A DNA stretch of 64,000 nucleotides, taken from assembly GCA_029747015.1 (NCBI GenBank), contig JAKOGI010000447.1, positions 62,001-126,000 of the forward strand, written 5' to 3'. The notes beneath the pieces are model-generated. The model did no database searches, was not told the origin of the DNA, and saw only the letters and a program-made list of their open reading frames with translations. The translations under genes and the position numbers were made by a program. The DNA is from Carnegiea gigantea. Taxonomy: Eukaryota; Streptophyta; Magnoliopsida; Caryophyllales; Cactaceae. Below are positions 1 to 8,875 of the stretch, in pieces; position 1 is the first letter of the stretch, and every line of letters starts with the position of its first letter.

Positions 1-707
1 TACTCTAAGTTCCAAGTCACAAGTTGATACTTCAACAAGTCCTTGGTAGAGTTGACCCTTAAACTATAATTATCCCACCTAATTACAACTTGAACAATAC
101 AACTCCATAAATTAAGCAAACAAGAGAATGATATTTACAGGTGTGGATCTTCGTCCTTTTTCTTTGCTTGTGTCCATCAAGGTAAGTAGTCATTATCATC
201 AGTAGAATATAGTCATTGGTGTCCTTCAAGGTAAGTAGTCATTGTATTTGCAGTCAACAGAGTATAGTCATTGGTGTCCTTGAAGGCAAGTAGTCATTAT
301 CATCAAGTTTGAAGAATATCATCTTCAGTAGATTTCTAACCTTTGAAGATCATTTCAAGCCCTTGAAGGTTTAACAGTTTATCTTTTAAAACTTTGCCAA
401 CATTCAAGGCTGACTACATACCAAACTTGTGGCTGATCAATTAAATCACTAAGAATAATATTGTACAACTATTTTCTATAGAAAAAATGCAAGTGTCAAT
501 CACATATGATTTTAACCAAATCAATATATAATCTCTAAAATATGCTCATATAATCTTCCCCAGATATCAAGCATTATTTCAAGATAATATCACCTCAAAT
601 CATATCAAGGATGTCAGAAATTTGAATTTAATGCATAAGTCATCACAAATCTCCAAACTAATTTTACAATGCCAATATCCACTTAAAATCATAACACATT
701 GAAACAG
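1..707. other. AT-rich non-coding stretch
   Basis: No reading frame with recognisable similarity is visible on either strand. The only structure I see is the short tandem repeat near 170-308. It lies upstream of the DEMETER-like exons and could be intron or flanking DNA of that dead gene, but none of that family's glycosylase exons could be read here. Confidence 0.5.
170..308. repeat. Imperfect tandem repeat, three copies
   Basis: Three copies begin at about 171, 220 and 275 with the shared core GTGTCC(A/T)T(C/G)AAGG followed by AAGTAGTCATT. The spacings are 49 and 55 bp, so the unit has gained or lost a few bases. The third copy is partial. No coding role is apparent. Confidence 0.75.
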
Positions 708-715
708 TAGTACTT

Positions 716-1040
716 AAACCTAGCAAATAGGTCATTTAGTTCAGGTACGAGTCGGGTTAAGTTTGGGTCGGGTCATGTTTCAGGTCAAGCGACATTTCGA
801 GTCGGTTTGGTTTTGGACGGGTGAACTTCGGTTCGGGTTAATTAATTTTTTATCCAATAAGTTTGTCATACAAAAATAACCAACTTTGTTAGAAAATTTT
901 CAGGTCGGGCATGGTTCGGTTATGGTCAATTCGGGTTTTGAGTCCACTTTCGAGTAAACCAATTTCAGATGTCGGGTTGAGCATGGGTCCGGTTTATTCG
1001 GTTTGGGTTTCGGTTCTCAGATCAGTTTTGCCAGATCTAA
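716..1040. mobile_element. Non-autonomous hAT-type MITE with exact 8-bp TSD
   Basis: The 325-bp element is flanked by a perfect 8-bp direct repeat TAGTACTT (708-715 and 1041-1048), the duplication length of hAT transposases. The ends are imperfect inverted repeats: the left reads AAACCTAGCAAATAGGTC and the right, reverse-complemented, TTAGATCTGGCAAAACTG, sharing the GCAAA core. The interior is made of degenerate CGGGTT/TTCGGG runs, as in many plant hAT MITEs. It has no coding capacity. The intact duplication makes the insertion call secure; the superfamily rests on TSD length and end sequence. Confidence 0.85.
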
Positions 1041-1612
1041 TAGTACTTCTAAGATAAATCCATTTATAATATAATTAATATACCAATGGACCAACACCTT
1101 TTTATCTTTCATCAAAACATATGAATAAAAAACATTGTAAGCTTAAGAGAGGCTAATATTAAGTTTTACAAGAATAAATAGCTTTCTTAATAAGTAGCCT
1201 TGTAGCTGAATCAAGTTGGAAATAGATGAAGCAGTAACCCAATTGTATTGCTGATTGGATTCCATGAACAAAATTTTGCACTCGAAAATATTGAAGTACC
1301 TCAAATGTCCTGAAGATGTTAAATATATCTATTATAAGCCAAGAAAAATAAATCCTGATAAATATTGACTGATGGAGAATAATATGCATGGATTTTTTAA
1401 ATTAATGTCATGGAGTTATGTGTGGTATTCTATATTTTTTGAAAGTCCGTAGCTCTCACTGTTTACTTATGTATTTTCTGCTCTCCATAAATTCATATGT
1501 CCATCACATGTAAGGTGAAAATTGATAAAAAGCTGCTCTAGTGGTATAACATTCCTTTGCCCAAGTTGCTCATTGGTATATCTATTTTCTTGAAAGAAAT
1601 AACTATTCCTAG
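1041..1612. other. Non-coding stretch upstream of the first recognised exon
   Basis: I see nothing coding here. It ends with a pyrimidine-containing stretch and AG at 1611-1612, which I use as the acceptor of the first recognisable DEMETER-like exon, so it is probably relic intron. Confidence 0.4.
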
Positions 1613-1942
1613 TTGTTGTAGTGTTGGGCTTGCTTTCCCATGGCCAGAAGAAAGAAGCATAATGGCTTTAACTAGAGGCACTTCAACATATCGGCATCGT
1701 CAAGCTAACATCAATCCTTTACCATTGCCTCCCCTTGGGCAGCTACCACCTAGAAGTAAACTCCTGATGCACCAGATGCAGTGCAGGTGCATCAATAATT
1801 GAAGGTCCATCTACTCTGTTCTTGTTACCTTTGCCGTAGTTAGTCAACTAGTTAGGGAAGAAATTGCCAATGAACAACAATGAGCCAATTATGGATGTTC
1901 TGGCATCGCAGAACCAGAATAGGGGCAAGAACAAATACTATG

Positions 1943-2014
1943 TGTTAGAATATAAACCTATTCCTAGGCTTTCAACCACCAGTTTAAACTTTTCGTTTAG
2001 TTAGTTCTTGAACA
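1943..2014 (+). repeat. TRIM 5' LTR, 72 bp
   Basis: Begins TGTTAGAATATAAAC and ends TTGAACA. It abuts the primer-binding site directly and pairs with the copy at 2151-2222. Confidence 0.9.
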
Positions 2015-2026
2015 TGGTATCAGAGC
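2015..2026 (+). promoter_or_regulatory. TRIM primer-binding site (initiator-Met tRNA)
   Basis: TGGTATCAGAGC is complementary to the 3' end of plant initiator-Met tRNA and starts immediately after the LTR. It primes minus-strand DNA synthesis. Confidence 0.9.
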
Positions 2027-2150
2027 CTTTCCGAGTGAAAGGTCTTGAGTTCAAATCTTAGCATCCCTTATGTTGATTTATTACAAAGGGTAGAAGGAGC
2101 CTTTGTAGCATCCACGATTTAAGCCTAAAGGGCATTCACATGAAGGGGCA

Positions 2151-2222
2151 TGTTAGAGTATAAATCTATTCCTGGACCTTCAACCATCAGTTTAAACTTT
2201 TTGTTGAGTTGGTTGTTGAACA
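2151..2222 (+). repeat. TRIM 3' LTR, 72 bp
   Basis: Begins TGTTAGAGTATAAAT and ends TTGAACA, following the purine-rich tract TGAAGGGGCA (2141-2150). The target duplication CTATG follows at 2223-2227. Confidence 0.9.
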
Positions 2223-2334
2223 CTATGTAACATCGAAGATACCCTTTATGAGAACCCTGATGAAATCCCGATTATATACCTCAACATGAAATAATTCACT
2301 TAAACTCTAGGCAACTCTATGCAAGCAAATATGG

Positions 2335-3040
2335 TAGGGGTGAGTGGTTCTGAGTACGCGCCTCCAAAATTGGGAACCAGACTCAGAATTGGGAACCACA
2401 GGTCCCAATTCTACAATTTTGGGAACCAGAACCGTAACCATCTGCTCTGGTTCCAATTCTGGGCACTTTTAAAAATTTTTGTATTTGGTACCTATTCATT
2501 ATAAAAAAAAATTAATCATAACACAATGGGATTCACTTCAAGGTCTACAAACTATAAAACATCACTTTATAGCTAACACCTACCAATTAAAGGTAGCAAA
2601 TTACATTCGTTAAGATGTGATGCAAGTCTTGCTTGTCCATTTATTGGATGAGATCAAAAATAATAAATCGAGGTAGCAAATTGTAAATTTTGACATGAAA
2701 ACAAATATGACAAATATAAATTTCAATGGAAGGGAAATTTTTTTTTAGGTTTTTTGGTTTGGGTTTTATGGAAGATTGGATTGGGATATTTTATTATATA
2801 AATGATTAAAAGAATAGTTGGGTCTATGTCTTATCTTAAACTATGTGATTTTTTTCCATAAAAGGTTCCCGGTTTCGATTTCGGGTTTTATTTTATAAAC
2901 CCGAACCAGAACCAACGAGATAGGTTCCTTAATAGTGAGAACCAAAACCAAAACTATTTGACCAGATCGCATTCTGAATCCGGCCCATTTGACTAGTTCC
3001 AATCTAATTATAAGGTACCCGTCAGACATGCTCAACCCTA
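2335..3040. mobile_element. Non-autonomous hAT-type element, 706 bp, in an exon
   Basis: The left end TAGGGGTGAG mirrors the right end, which reads TAGGGTTGAG when reverse-complemented. The flanks are AAATATGG (2327-2334) and AAATATCG (3041-3048), an 8-bp target duplication with one mismatch. Both subterminal regions are rich in GGTTCC/GGAACC motifs. No transposase frame is present. It interrupts the DEMETER-like exon directly after the YLNM segment, and coding similarity resumes at the right duplication. Confidence 0.88.
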
Positions 3041-3200
3041 AAATATCGAACCCCAAGAGACTAGAATATCAAAGGCCTTGGTAGCTTTAATAGTTGAAGC
3101 TGCTTCAATTCCCACACCTAAGGTCAAGAACATCAGCCGGCTAAGAATAGAGCATCATGTGCAAGTTTATCCCCCAAGGCACTACCTTTCTAAATTATCG

Positions 3201-4004
3201 AAGTAGTTCTTATACTACTAAACCATGCATAATCTAGTGCGTTTTTTGAAAGGATAGAAATTCCTTATCATTGATCTGGTTATTAAATAAACAGAAACTA
3301 TGGTAAATTGATTTCAGTGTGTGTCTTTCATAAGATGTTGTCATTTACTTGAAAAGTAAAAATTATAAGGTTAGACCTATTCCAATGAACTATTCTAGTT
3401 TGCTACATATAGCCTTTCATTTGTTACCTCTTGTAGAAGAAGTAACACATTTCTAGATGTTCTGATATCTTTGACTTTCTTTCCACCTTTTATGGTGGCC
3501 TTTTAACTTTGTGAGCTCGATTCAATTGGATAGACAAGAATCTAATGATCCATGTTTCTACCTACTTGCAATATGGACTTCCGGTAATTTTGTAATATGA
3601 AGAGATTTCTAAATCAATTCCAAATCCATGGCCAAGTGTGCTGCCTTAGTAGAGTGGGAGTTAGGGGAGGGGTCATATGTAGCAGCCTATCCCCTAGTTA
3701 TAAAGACTTAGAGAGGATGCTTAAATTGGACGCTAGATTAGCAACATATTAACCAGCTGTTACTCACAATATAAGTAAAGAGAATTTTTGCTAGGAATTT
3801 TGCTATAGTCAGCTACACTTTAAGTTGAAAAAGATTGTCACTAAGTTCCCTTTCAGATGGAAAGTGGACAAAATATGAAAGGGATTTCTTTAATATGAAA
3901 ATGATCCTAGGGTAACTAGATGTAGGGGATTATTCCAATTTATGCTTGCTATCTTCCTTGCATTATGCCAACTTAGGGTACATAATACTTGATGGCTAAA
4001 CTAG
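3201..4004 (+). other. Relic intron region of the DEMETER-like gene
   Basis: No confident coding sequence. A stretch near 3925-3955 (CCAATTTATGCTTGCTATCT) might be a decayed remnant of the family segment that precedes GETANS, but stops and divergence make this a guess. The region ends in AG at 4003-4004, the acceptor of exon B. Confidence 0.45.
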
Positions 4005-4144
4005 GTGAGACTGCAAACTCTATTAAGCCTCTTGAAAGAAGATGCAACTTTGATGATCCTAGCATACATTGCAATGAAGTGACGTGTTCTTATTATAGCA
4101 GTCAGTGAGAAGAAAACTCCCAAATTGTGTACGGAATGCTTCTG
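4005..4144 (+). pseudogene. DEMETER-like exon B (permuted CXXC segment)
   Basis: The acceptor AG is at 4003-4004 and the donor GTAAGA at 4145. It encodes GETANSIKPLERRC, then HCNEVTCSYYS, an in-frame TGA, and ENSQIV. In the family this segment holds four spaced cysteines (permuted CXXC). Here the fourth is replaced by tyrosine. Confidence 0.88.
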
Positions 4145-4256
4145 GTAAGAGATGCATCTTTCATCTACAGTGGTTAAGTAAACACTACAAGACTTTCTTC
4201 CTCAAATTAGTGAGAAAGGAGAAGAATTACATCATGTTAAAATCGATTTTATGCAG

Positions 4257-4321
4257 GTACCATGTAGAACAACCATGAGAGGTAGCTTTCCACTCAATGA
4301 GACATCCTTCAAGTTAATTAG
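4257..4321 (+). pseudogene. DEMETER-like exon C (start of RRM-like fold)
   Basis: The 65-bp exon lies between TTTTATGCAG (acceptor) and GTACGA (donor, 4322). It encodes PCRTTMRGSFPLN, a signature of DEMETER/ROS1 proteins. A one-base loss after the asparagine codons shifts the frame. Confidence 0.9.
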
Positions 4322-4404
4322 GTACGAAAAATCTTTCACATTCATCTTATTACTCATTCACATGCTTGGTAGCCACAACTAAAGCATTTGCTCATCATAT
4401 TAAG

Positions 4405-4519
4405 GTCTTCGGTCATCATAATTCGAGCCTTAATCTAATCGAAGTGCCTAGGTCTTAGCCATGGAACTTGGCAACAAGGACTGTATATCTTAGAACTTCT
4501 ATACCAACCATATTTAGAA
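4405..4519 (+). pseudogene. DEMETER-like exon D
   Basis: The acceptor AG is at 4403-4404 and the donor GTACC at 4520. It encodes VFGHHNSSLN, then EVPRS, a TAG stop, PWNL, RTVYL and TSIPTIFR, matching the order in the RRM-like fold of the family. Confidence 0.88.
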
Positions 4520-4594
4520 GTACCATAATAGAGTCCATCATTTTGTGTATGAGAAAGGCAAATTTTAGTCCTAAATGTCTTAATTGTCTTCTAG

Positions 4595-4633
4595 GTCTGA
4601 CCACTCGTGAGATTCAACATTTCTTCTGCAGAG
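4595..4633 (+). pseudogene. DEMETER-like exon E
   Basis: A 39-bp exon with acceptor CTTCTAG and donor GTATGC. It encodes GLTTREIQHFFCRG. The expected last exon is not found downstream; sequence related to a gypsy LTR begins about 140 bp further on, which suggests truncation there. Confidence 0.85.
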
Positions 4634-4769
4634 GTATGCAGTAACAACAAGAAATATAAAGAATATATCACAACAACCAAAAAAATCAAAGCAAAACTAA
4701 GATTCCTTCCACTCCACCAAAAATGATCTAGGCGCATCTGAAAGATCATTTTAGGTTGTTATATATTTT

Positions 4770-5192
4770 ATGTAGGATGCTTTAAGAGAAATTCCTACAA
4801 AGAAAAACAATTGGTGTGGGACATTCGAAGAGTAATTCCTACGTGAAAAATTCTCACATAGAGATTTACTAAAATTCAATATCAATTCTTATTCATAAGC
4901 TGCTTTCTCCAATTACACAAAGGGGTTTATATAACCAAGAGCCTAACTAGTATTAGGAAAACTAAATAATAGGATATAAACTAGAAAAGGATAAAAATAT
5001 ATAACCTAATATTATCCTAATAGACTATGAAACTAAATCTAAATAAAATATCACTAAATATCCTCATTTTGGCTATTCTAAAATATGCTTAGAAATAACC
5101 TACGAAAGTAATAAAAAAAATACAGAAAATATCCAATATCAAAATATTCTAGTTCTCTCTCCCAGTTGGAAAAAAACTCCTATCTTGCATCA
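4770..5192 (-). repeat. Probable gypsy LTR, minus strand (boundaries approximate)
   Basis: On the minus strand a coding tail that ends SKLEDEFFPIERE plus a stop codon (5193-5262) is followed directly by TGATGCAAGATAGG, the usual layout of a gypsy pol end and LTR start. Within the proposed LTR are a TATATAAACCCC promoter-like motif and an AATAAG poly(A)-like signal on the minus strand. I could not fix the other end or a target duplication, and no second copy is in the window. Confidence 0.45.
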
Positions 5193-5858
5193 TTCTCTCT
5201 CGATTGGAAAAAACTCATCCTCGAGTTTTGACGTGAGCATGAATTGCGAATGAGGAAGAGAGAATGATTCGACTTCCTCGAAGATGTTATAAATTGCATG
5301 CTTCAAAATCTTCTTGAGCACTAATAATCATGTGAACAGTGGATGAACTTCAGTTTTCTGAAAGAACCTTTTAGGGATTAAGAATCCAACATCACATTTG
5401 ACAATTCTTGGGAAAATACAAGTATCTTTTGATAACTCTGCTTTGTTGTCTTGAACGTTGGAAAGATTGCCTTCATCAATGTTAGAGTGCTCAATCACTT
5501 TTGCTTGATCATGTGCAATATCTTGAACTGATGAGTTAATGCAATCAACTATGCAATATACTGCTTGGTTCACCTAATCAAAAGAATTGGCCTTCGCATC
5601 AATTGCCATGTTCAGATCCAAAACATCTATTCCTAGGACATGCTGTCTTGTAGGCTCATTCAGAAAAGTTTCCTTTTTGATTTCCCCAATGGTAGCTTCG
5701 CCTTCACGTGCTTCTAGGTATGCTAGGTTCAAAAAAGTTTCCTTTTCATTTAGAAGAGTGTCTCTTCAAGTGGAAGAGAAGTGTAAGTTGCATGGGTGAA
5801 GTTTATAGCGAGCTCTAATAGATGGGCTTAGTATGGTACCAGGCCCTTACTTCTTACT
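5193..5858 (-). other. Decayed 3' part of a gypsy element (minus strand)
   Basis: Only the C-terminal tail next to 5192 is recognisable as retroelement coding. Further in, a minus-strand frame at 5328-5573 (81 codons) has no motif I know. A local duplication of GTAACCCAATG(A/G)AGTA with GTACGTGCTA lies around 5877-6010, at the junction with the Tat fragment. Confidence 0.35.
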
Positions 5859-5860
5859 TT

Positions 5861-6110
5861 CTATTTTTGTGACTTGTAACCCAATGGAGTACGTGCTAAT
5901 TCAGAAGTACGTGCTATTGTAGCTTGTAACCCAATGAAGTAAGCTTCAGACTCAGCCACATTATTTGTGGTCTTGAAGTTCAGTGTAACAAATATATAAG
6001 TACGTGCTAATTTAGGAGAAACTAAAAGGATGCCTACCCTAAATCTCTTTTGGTTAGAGGCACCATCAAAGTACATCATCCAAACATCCTCCTCTATTTA
6101 GAGGATTTCA
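5861..6110 (-). pseudogene. Tat RNase H fragment
   Basis: The minus-strand translation contains YFDGASNQKRFRVGILLVSP and LNFKTTNNVAESEAYFIGLQ. These match the first catalytic Asp region and the E-containing helix of the extra RNase H domain of Tat elements. The frame is cut soon after, and the remaining catalytic residues are not visible. Confidence 0.8.
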
Positions 6111-6559
6111 TTACTAGGGAAGTCAAAGTTTCTTTCTCATGTTTTATTGTTGGAAAGTCTGCTAAGAAATAAGAGACTACCCTTTCTTGAATAGACTTTT
6201 GTAAAACGTACTTGAGATCAAATTCTGATAGCATTATAGTCCTAATCGTTATCATACATCTGATGACTGGTCATCCTAGTATGCACTTGATTAGGTCCAT
6301 AGAAAGCGACAACTTCTATGGTGTATGTCAACATATAGTGATGAAGTTTCTTAGTTGCCCACACTAACGCCAATAAGGTTTTTACCCAGGGAAGAGTAAT
6401 GGGTCCCCTTCAACTTTTTGGCCAACTATGGCCCCTATTGCTGTATTAGTGATTACAAGATGCAAAATTAATGGGATTTCCCCTTGTAGTGGGACAAAGA
6501 TAGGTGGGTTTTACTGGATATGCTTTGTTTTTGTCTAAAGACTCCTGTCAATCTTTATC

Positions 6560-7421
6560 CCACTCTGGCTTAATTACCTTTGTGAACTTCTTAAATATTG
6601 GTTCACATACCATCATAAGCTTTAAAATGAAGCGGATGATATTTGCAACTATCCAACATACCCATGTATCTCTTTCTCTGTCTTAGGTGGAGGCATTACT
6701 TGGATTGTGGTGATCTTTGATGGATCAATTTCAATTCCTCGTAGGCTGGCCACACATCCAAGTAGTTTCCCCGAGGTGACCCCACACGCACATTTTTGTG
6801 CGTTTAAGTGCATATTGTAACTCCTTAACCTAGTAAAAGACTTTTGGAGAGCGGGTAGACGTCGTTCTCTCCCCTTAGATTTCACAATCATAACACCCAC
6901 ATAAACTTTAACCTCTTTACGCTTTACATCATGAAGTAAAGTAGTGGTGATCCTTTGATAGGTTGTTACAACATTTTCTAAATCCAAAAGGCATAATCAT
7001 ATAATAATAAGTTCCCTATCGAATGATAAAATAGTCTCCTCTATGTCCTCTTGTGCTGTTTGGACTTCATTACTATCAAAGAAAGGATAACATGGCCAGT
7101 AGTGTTATCTAGCAAGACATCAATGTGTGAGAGTGGAAAGTCATCTTTTAGGCTAGCCTTGTTCAAATCCTAGAAATTAATGCATATCCTTACCCTTCTA
7201 TCCTTTTTTAGCATTGGAATGACATTAGCTACTTGTTTGGGATAATGAGCCACTTGATCAAGGCAATGGCCAATTGCTTCTAAATTTCCTCTTTGATTCT
7301 CAAGGCCTGTTCTAACTCCATTTGATAGAGTTTTTGCTTAACTGGTTTGGCCTCAGCACAGAGCGGAATTTTATGTTTAGCTATGCAACAAACTATATCT
7401 GGCATGCCCTTGTAAGACCAA
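6560..7421 (-). pseudogene. Tat reverse transcriptase, broken
   Basis: From 7421 downwards the minus strand encodes YKGMPDIVC, KPVKQKLYQ, IPMLKKDRRVRI, DLNKASLKDD, then the RT thumb in a 112-codon frame (6649-6987) with KEVKVYVGVMIVKS, GVTSGKLLGC, IEIDPSKITTIQ and PPPKTEKEIHG, and near 6560-6610 PIFKKFTKVIKPEW. The catalytic V-D-D-M motif reads YVGVM, so both Asp residues of the box are lost. Part of the fingers and palm is missing between about 7010 and 7080. It cannot be functional. Confidence 0.8.
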
Positions 7422-7999
7422 TAGGCTTGGTGATGGGTTAGATTTAGAGTGGGTTAACCTCCACCCCAATCCATCACCTACATCTACTTACTCCACCCAC
7501 TCCACCCATCATCCGTTCACCTACTCTCTCGCATCTGATCCACCCGCCACCCATGGGTGAAACAGATGGTAAACGGGTAAAACGGGTGAAATACACTTTC
7601 CTCTCATTTTATCAATTTATCGCTTAAACAAGTTTGGAAGCTTTAAATACAACTCATAATTCAAAAATATATGAAATAACATCTAATGGGGACCACATGC
7701 CCAAACCTAATAGATAACAATCACCACAAATATTAAGGTTATCAAAATAAATTATCTCTCCTAGGGAAAAAAGATTAAACTATTAAAAGACTACAAGTTC
7801 AACACAAACTGTTGTTTAGTTACATATAAAAATACACATACACATACACACACACACACATACACACACACTCACACACACACACATATATATAAATTGT
7901 TAAACGGATGACGGGTCAAGTGATGGCTGGGGTTTTCACCTATTTTTCAGGTTTGGTGAGTCTGGTATCCATCAGGTTCATGTGAATTTGTTAGGCCTA
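7422..7999. mobile_element. hAT-like non-autonomous element inside Tat pol
   Basis: The ends TAGGCTTGGTGA (left) and TAGGCCTAACAA (right, reverse-complemented) are imperfect inverted repeats. The flanks TAAGACCAA (7413-7421) and TAAGAACCAA (7998-8007) are a target duplication with one added base. With one copy kept, the minus-strand host frame reads DIFGWSYKGMP without a gap, which confirms the insertion point. The interior holds CCACCC/GGGTGG-rich arms and a CA microsatellite but no transposase frame. Confidence 0.75.
7833..7895. repeat. (CA)n/(TA)n microsatellite
   Basis: About 60 bp of CA repeats with TA interruptions, ending in a short TA run, inside the hAT-like element. Confidence 0.9.
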
Positions 8000-8875
8000 A
8001 GAACCAACCAAAGATATCCCCAAACTCCTTCAAGAGTTTCACAAAACGGTTTTGTAGTTTTTGAGTTAAAGATTTCCTTATTCTTACTTCACGTGGTTTC
8101 TTTGGAGTCCCCAAGTTAATTTGAATTGTATCTTCAATTATGGAAGCTTTATTGTCAAGTTCATCAACTGTTTTAATTAAATCTTTTGTGATTTCTTGCT
8201 CATTTTCAGAATTATTTGATGCAAAGCATTCAAGGGAAAGGAAAGGGATGAATCATAAGAAAATGAGATCACTTTATTGAATTAGGATATAAATATGTCT
8301 AATGCAGACTCTGGAGAAGACTTATAGTTAGAATCAATAATAGACTCTTAGTTTAACCCTCTACAGCTACTTCCTAAAGCCACAATGAATTCTTTCCCCT
8401 CGTCTTCAACTACCCAACTGGCCTACAGGTTGTTGCCCCATATCTGTGATGAGTTAAGTCATATCAAATTCTTTGTGAGAAATAGTAAGAGATAGAAAAG
8501 CAACACAATCCTCTTTTTTATGACATTCTTACCCATAGAAGGTAATGAATATGCTGCTGTCAGTTAGTCGTGTCTGGTCTAGTAGGGACTAGTTTTTCTT
8601 AGGGAGTTATGGCACCTACTCTTCCAGTGACTGGCAGAAGATTTCTAGTCCTGTAGCATAAATCCCCTTATCCTACACATAATTAGGCTTAAGGATCCTG
8701 AATATGGGAAATCATCCCCTTCTCGAATAAATTTGCTATTAAGGGTTAATGGGTACAACCTTAAGGCATAAGGCCTCTAACACCGATCACTTGCATTAGA
8801 CTTCTTAGCCTTTTGCTTGTGATCATCTTCAATTATTTTATCTTTGGCAGTTCGATAGCCTAACCCAAAACAATA
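8000..8875 (-). pseudogene. Tat pre-RT linker region
   Basis: The minus-strand translation carries AKDKIIEDDHKQKAKKS near 8830, KFIREGDDFPYSG near 8720, KEFIVALGS near 8390, SSPESALDIFISQFNK near 8290, then SENEQEITKDL, NLGTPKKPREVRIRK and KLLKEFGDIFGW at 8010-8060. In the Tat group these segments lie between protease and RT. Stops interrupt it near 8340 and 8760. The frame runs into the hAT-like element at 7999. Confidence 0.75.

Larger units (their letters stand above)
1943..2222 (+). mobile_element. Complete TRIM (miniature LTR retrotransposon), 280 bp
   Basis: Two 72-bp terminal direct repeats (1943-2014, 2151-2222) begin TGTTAG and end GAACA. They flank a 136-bp interior that begins with a perfect 12-base initiator-Met primer-binding site and ends in the purine run GAAGGGG. 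The exact target duplication CTATG flanks it (1938-1942, 2223-2227). The repeats differ at 10 of 72 positions by my count. There is no coding capacity, as expected for a TRIM, which must be mobilised in trans. It sits inside a DEMETER-like exon in the same orientation as the gene. Confidence 0.92.
1613..3200 (+). pseudogene. DEMETER-like exon A, split by a TRIM and a hAT element
   Basis: Coding pieces are 1613-1942, 2228-2334 and 3041 to about 3200. Piece 1 reads GLAFPWPEERSI, NINPLPLPP and later NEPIMDV. Piece 2 reads NIEDTLYENPDEIPIIYLNM and then meets TAA stops. Piece 3 resumes with KALVALIVEAASIPTPK and KNISRLRIEHH. Removing the two insertions with one copy of each target duplication brings adjacent family segments together, so both inserted into coding sequence. 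In-frame stops near 1799 and 2292-2303 show decay. The exon end near 3200 is approximate. Confidence 0.85.
1613..4633 (+). pseudogene. DEMETER/ROS1-like 5-methylcytosine DNA glycosylase relic (C-terminal half)
   Basis: Family members excise 5-methylcytosine in the nucleus to start active DNA demethylation. What survives matches the part after the glycosylase and iron-sulfur region: the GLAFPWPEERSI segment, ENPDEIPIIYLNM, SKALVALIVEAASIPTPK, KNISRLRIEHH, then the permuted-CXXC segment GETANSIKPLERRC, then the RRM-like fold with PCRTTMRGSFPLN, TSIPTIFR and GLTTREIQHFFCRG. Pieces lie in the correct order on one strand and are separated by introns with AG acceptors and GT donors, so this is not a retrocopy. 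In-frame stops, a lost last cysteine of the permuted CXXC segment, and two mobile-element insertions in one exon show it is dead. The final exon of the family and the catalytic domain are not seen. Family assignment comes from motif order read by eye. Confidence 0.88.
5859..8875 (-). mobile_element. Tat-type Ty3/gypsy pol fragment
   Basis: Reading from high to low coordinates gives, in order, the pre-RT linker (8000-8875), reverse transcriptase (about 6560-7421) and RNase H (5861-6110). The motif style, with EVDPSKI-like RT end, PPPKTEKEIHG and YFDGASNQ RNase H, is that of Tat/Ogre-group elements. LTRs, gag and integrase are not recognised. A hAT-like element splits it at 7422-7999, and the CRM array abuts its 5' side at 8876. 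Confidence 0.8.

Noticed and set aside
170..308. Spaced repeats considered as a CRISPR-like array
   Set aside because: Only three imperfect copies with unequal spacing in plant DNA; a simple degenerate tandem repeat.
1159..1389. 76-codon minus-strand frame near the DEMETER-like relic
   Set aside because: AT-rich, with no motif and no splice or family support.
2015..2026. TGGTATCAGAGC matches considered as tRNA genes
   Set aside because: Only the 12-base acceptor-end complement is present at each site, always just after an LTR; these are primer-binding sites.
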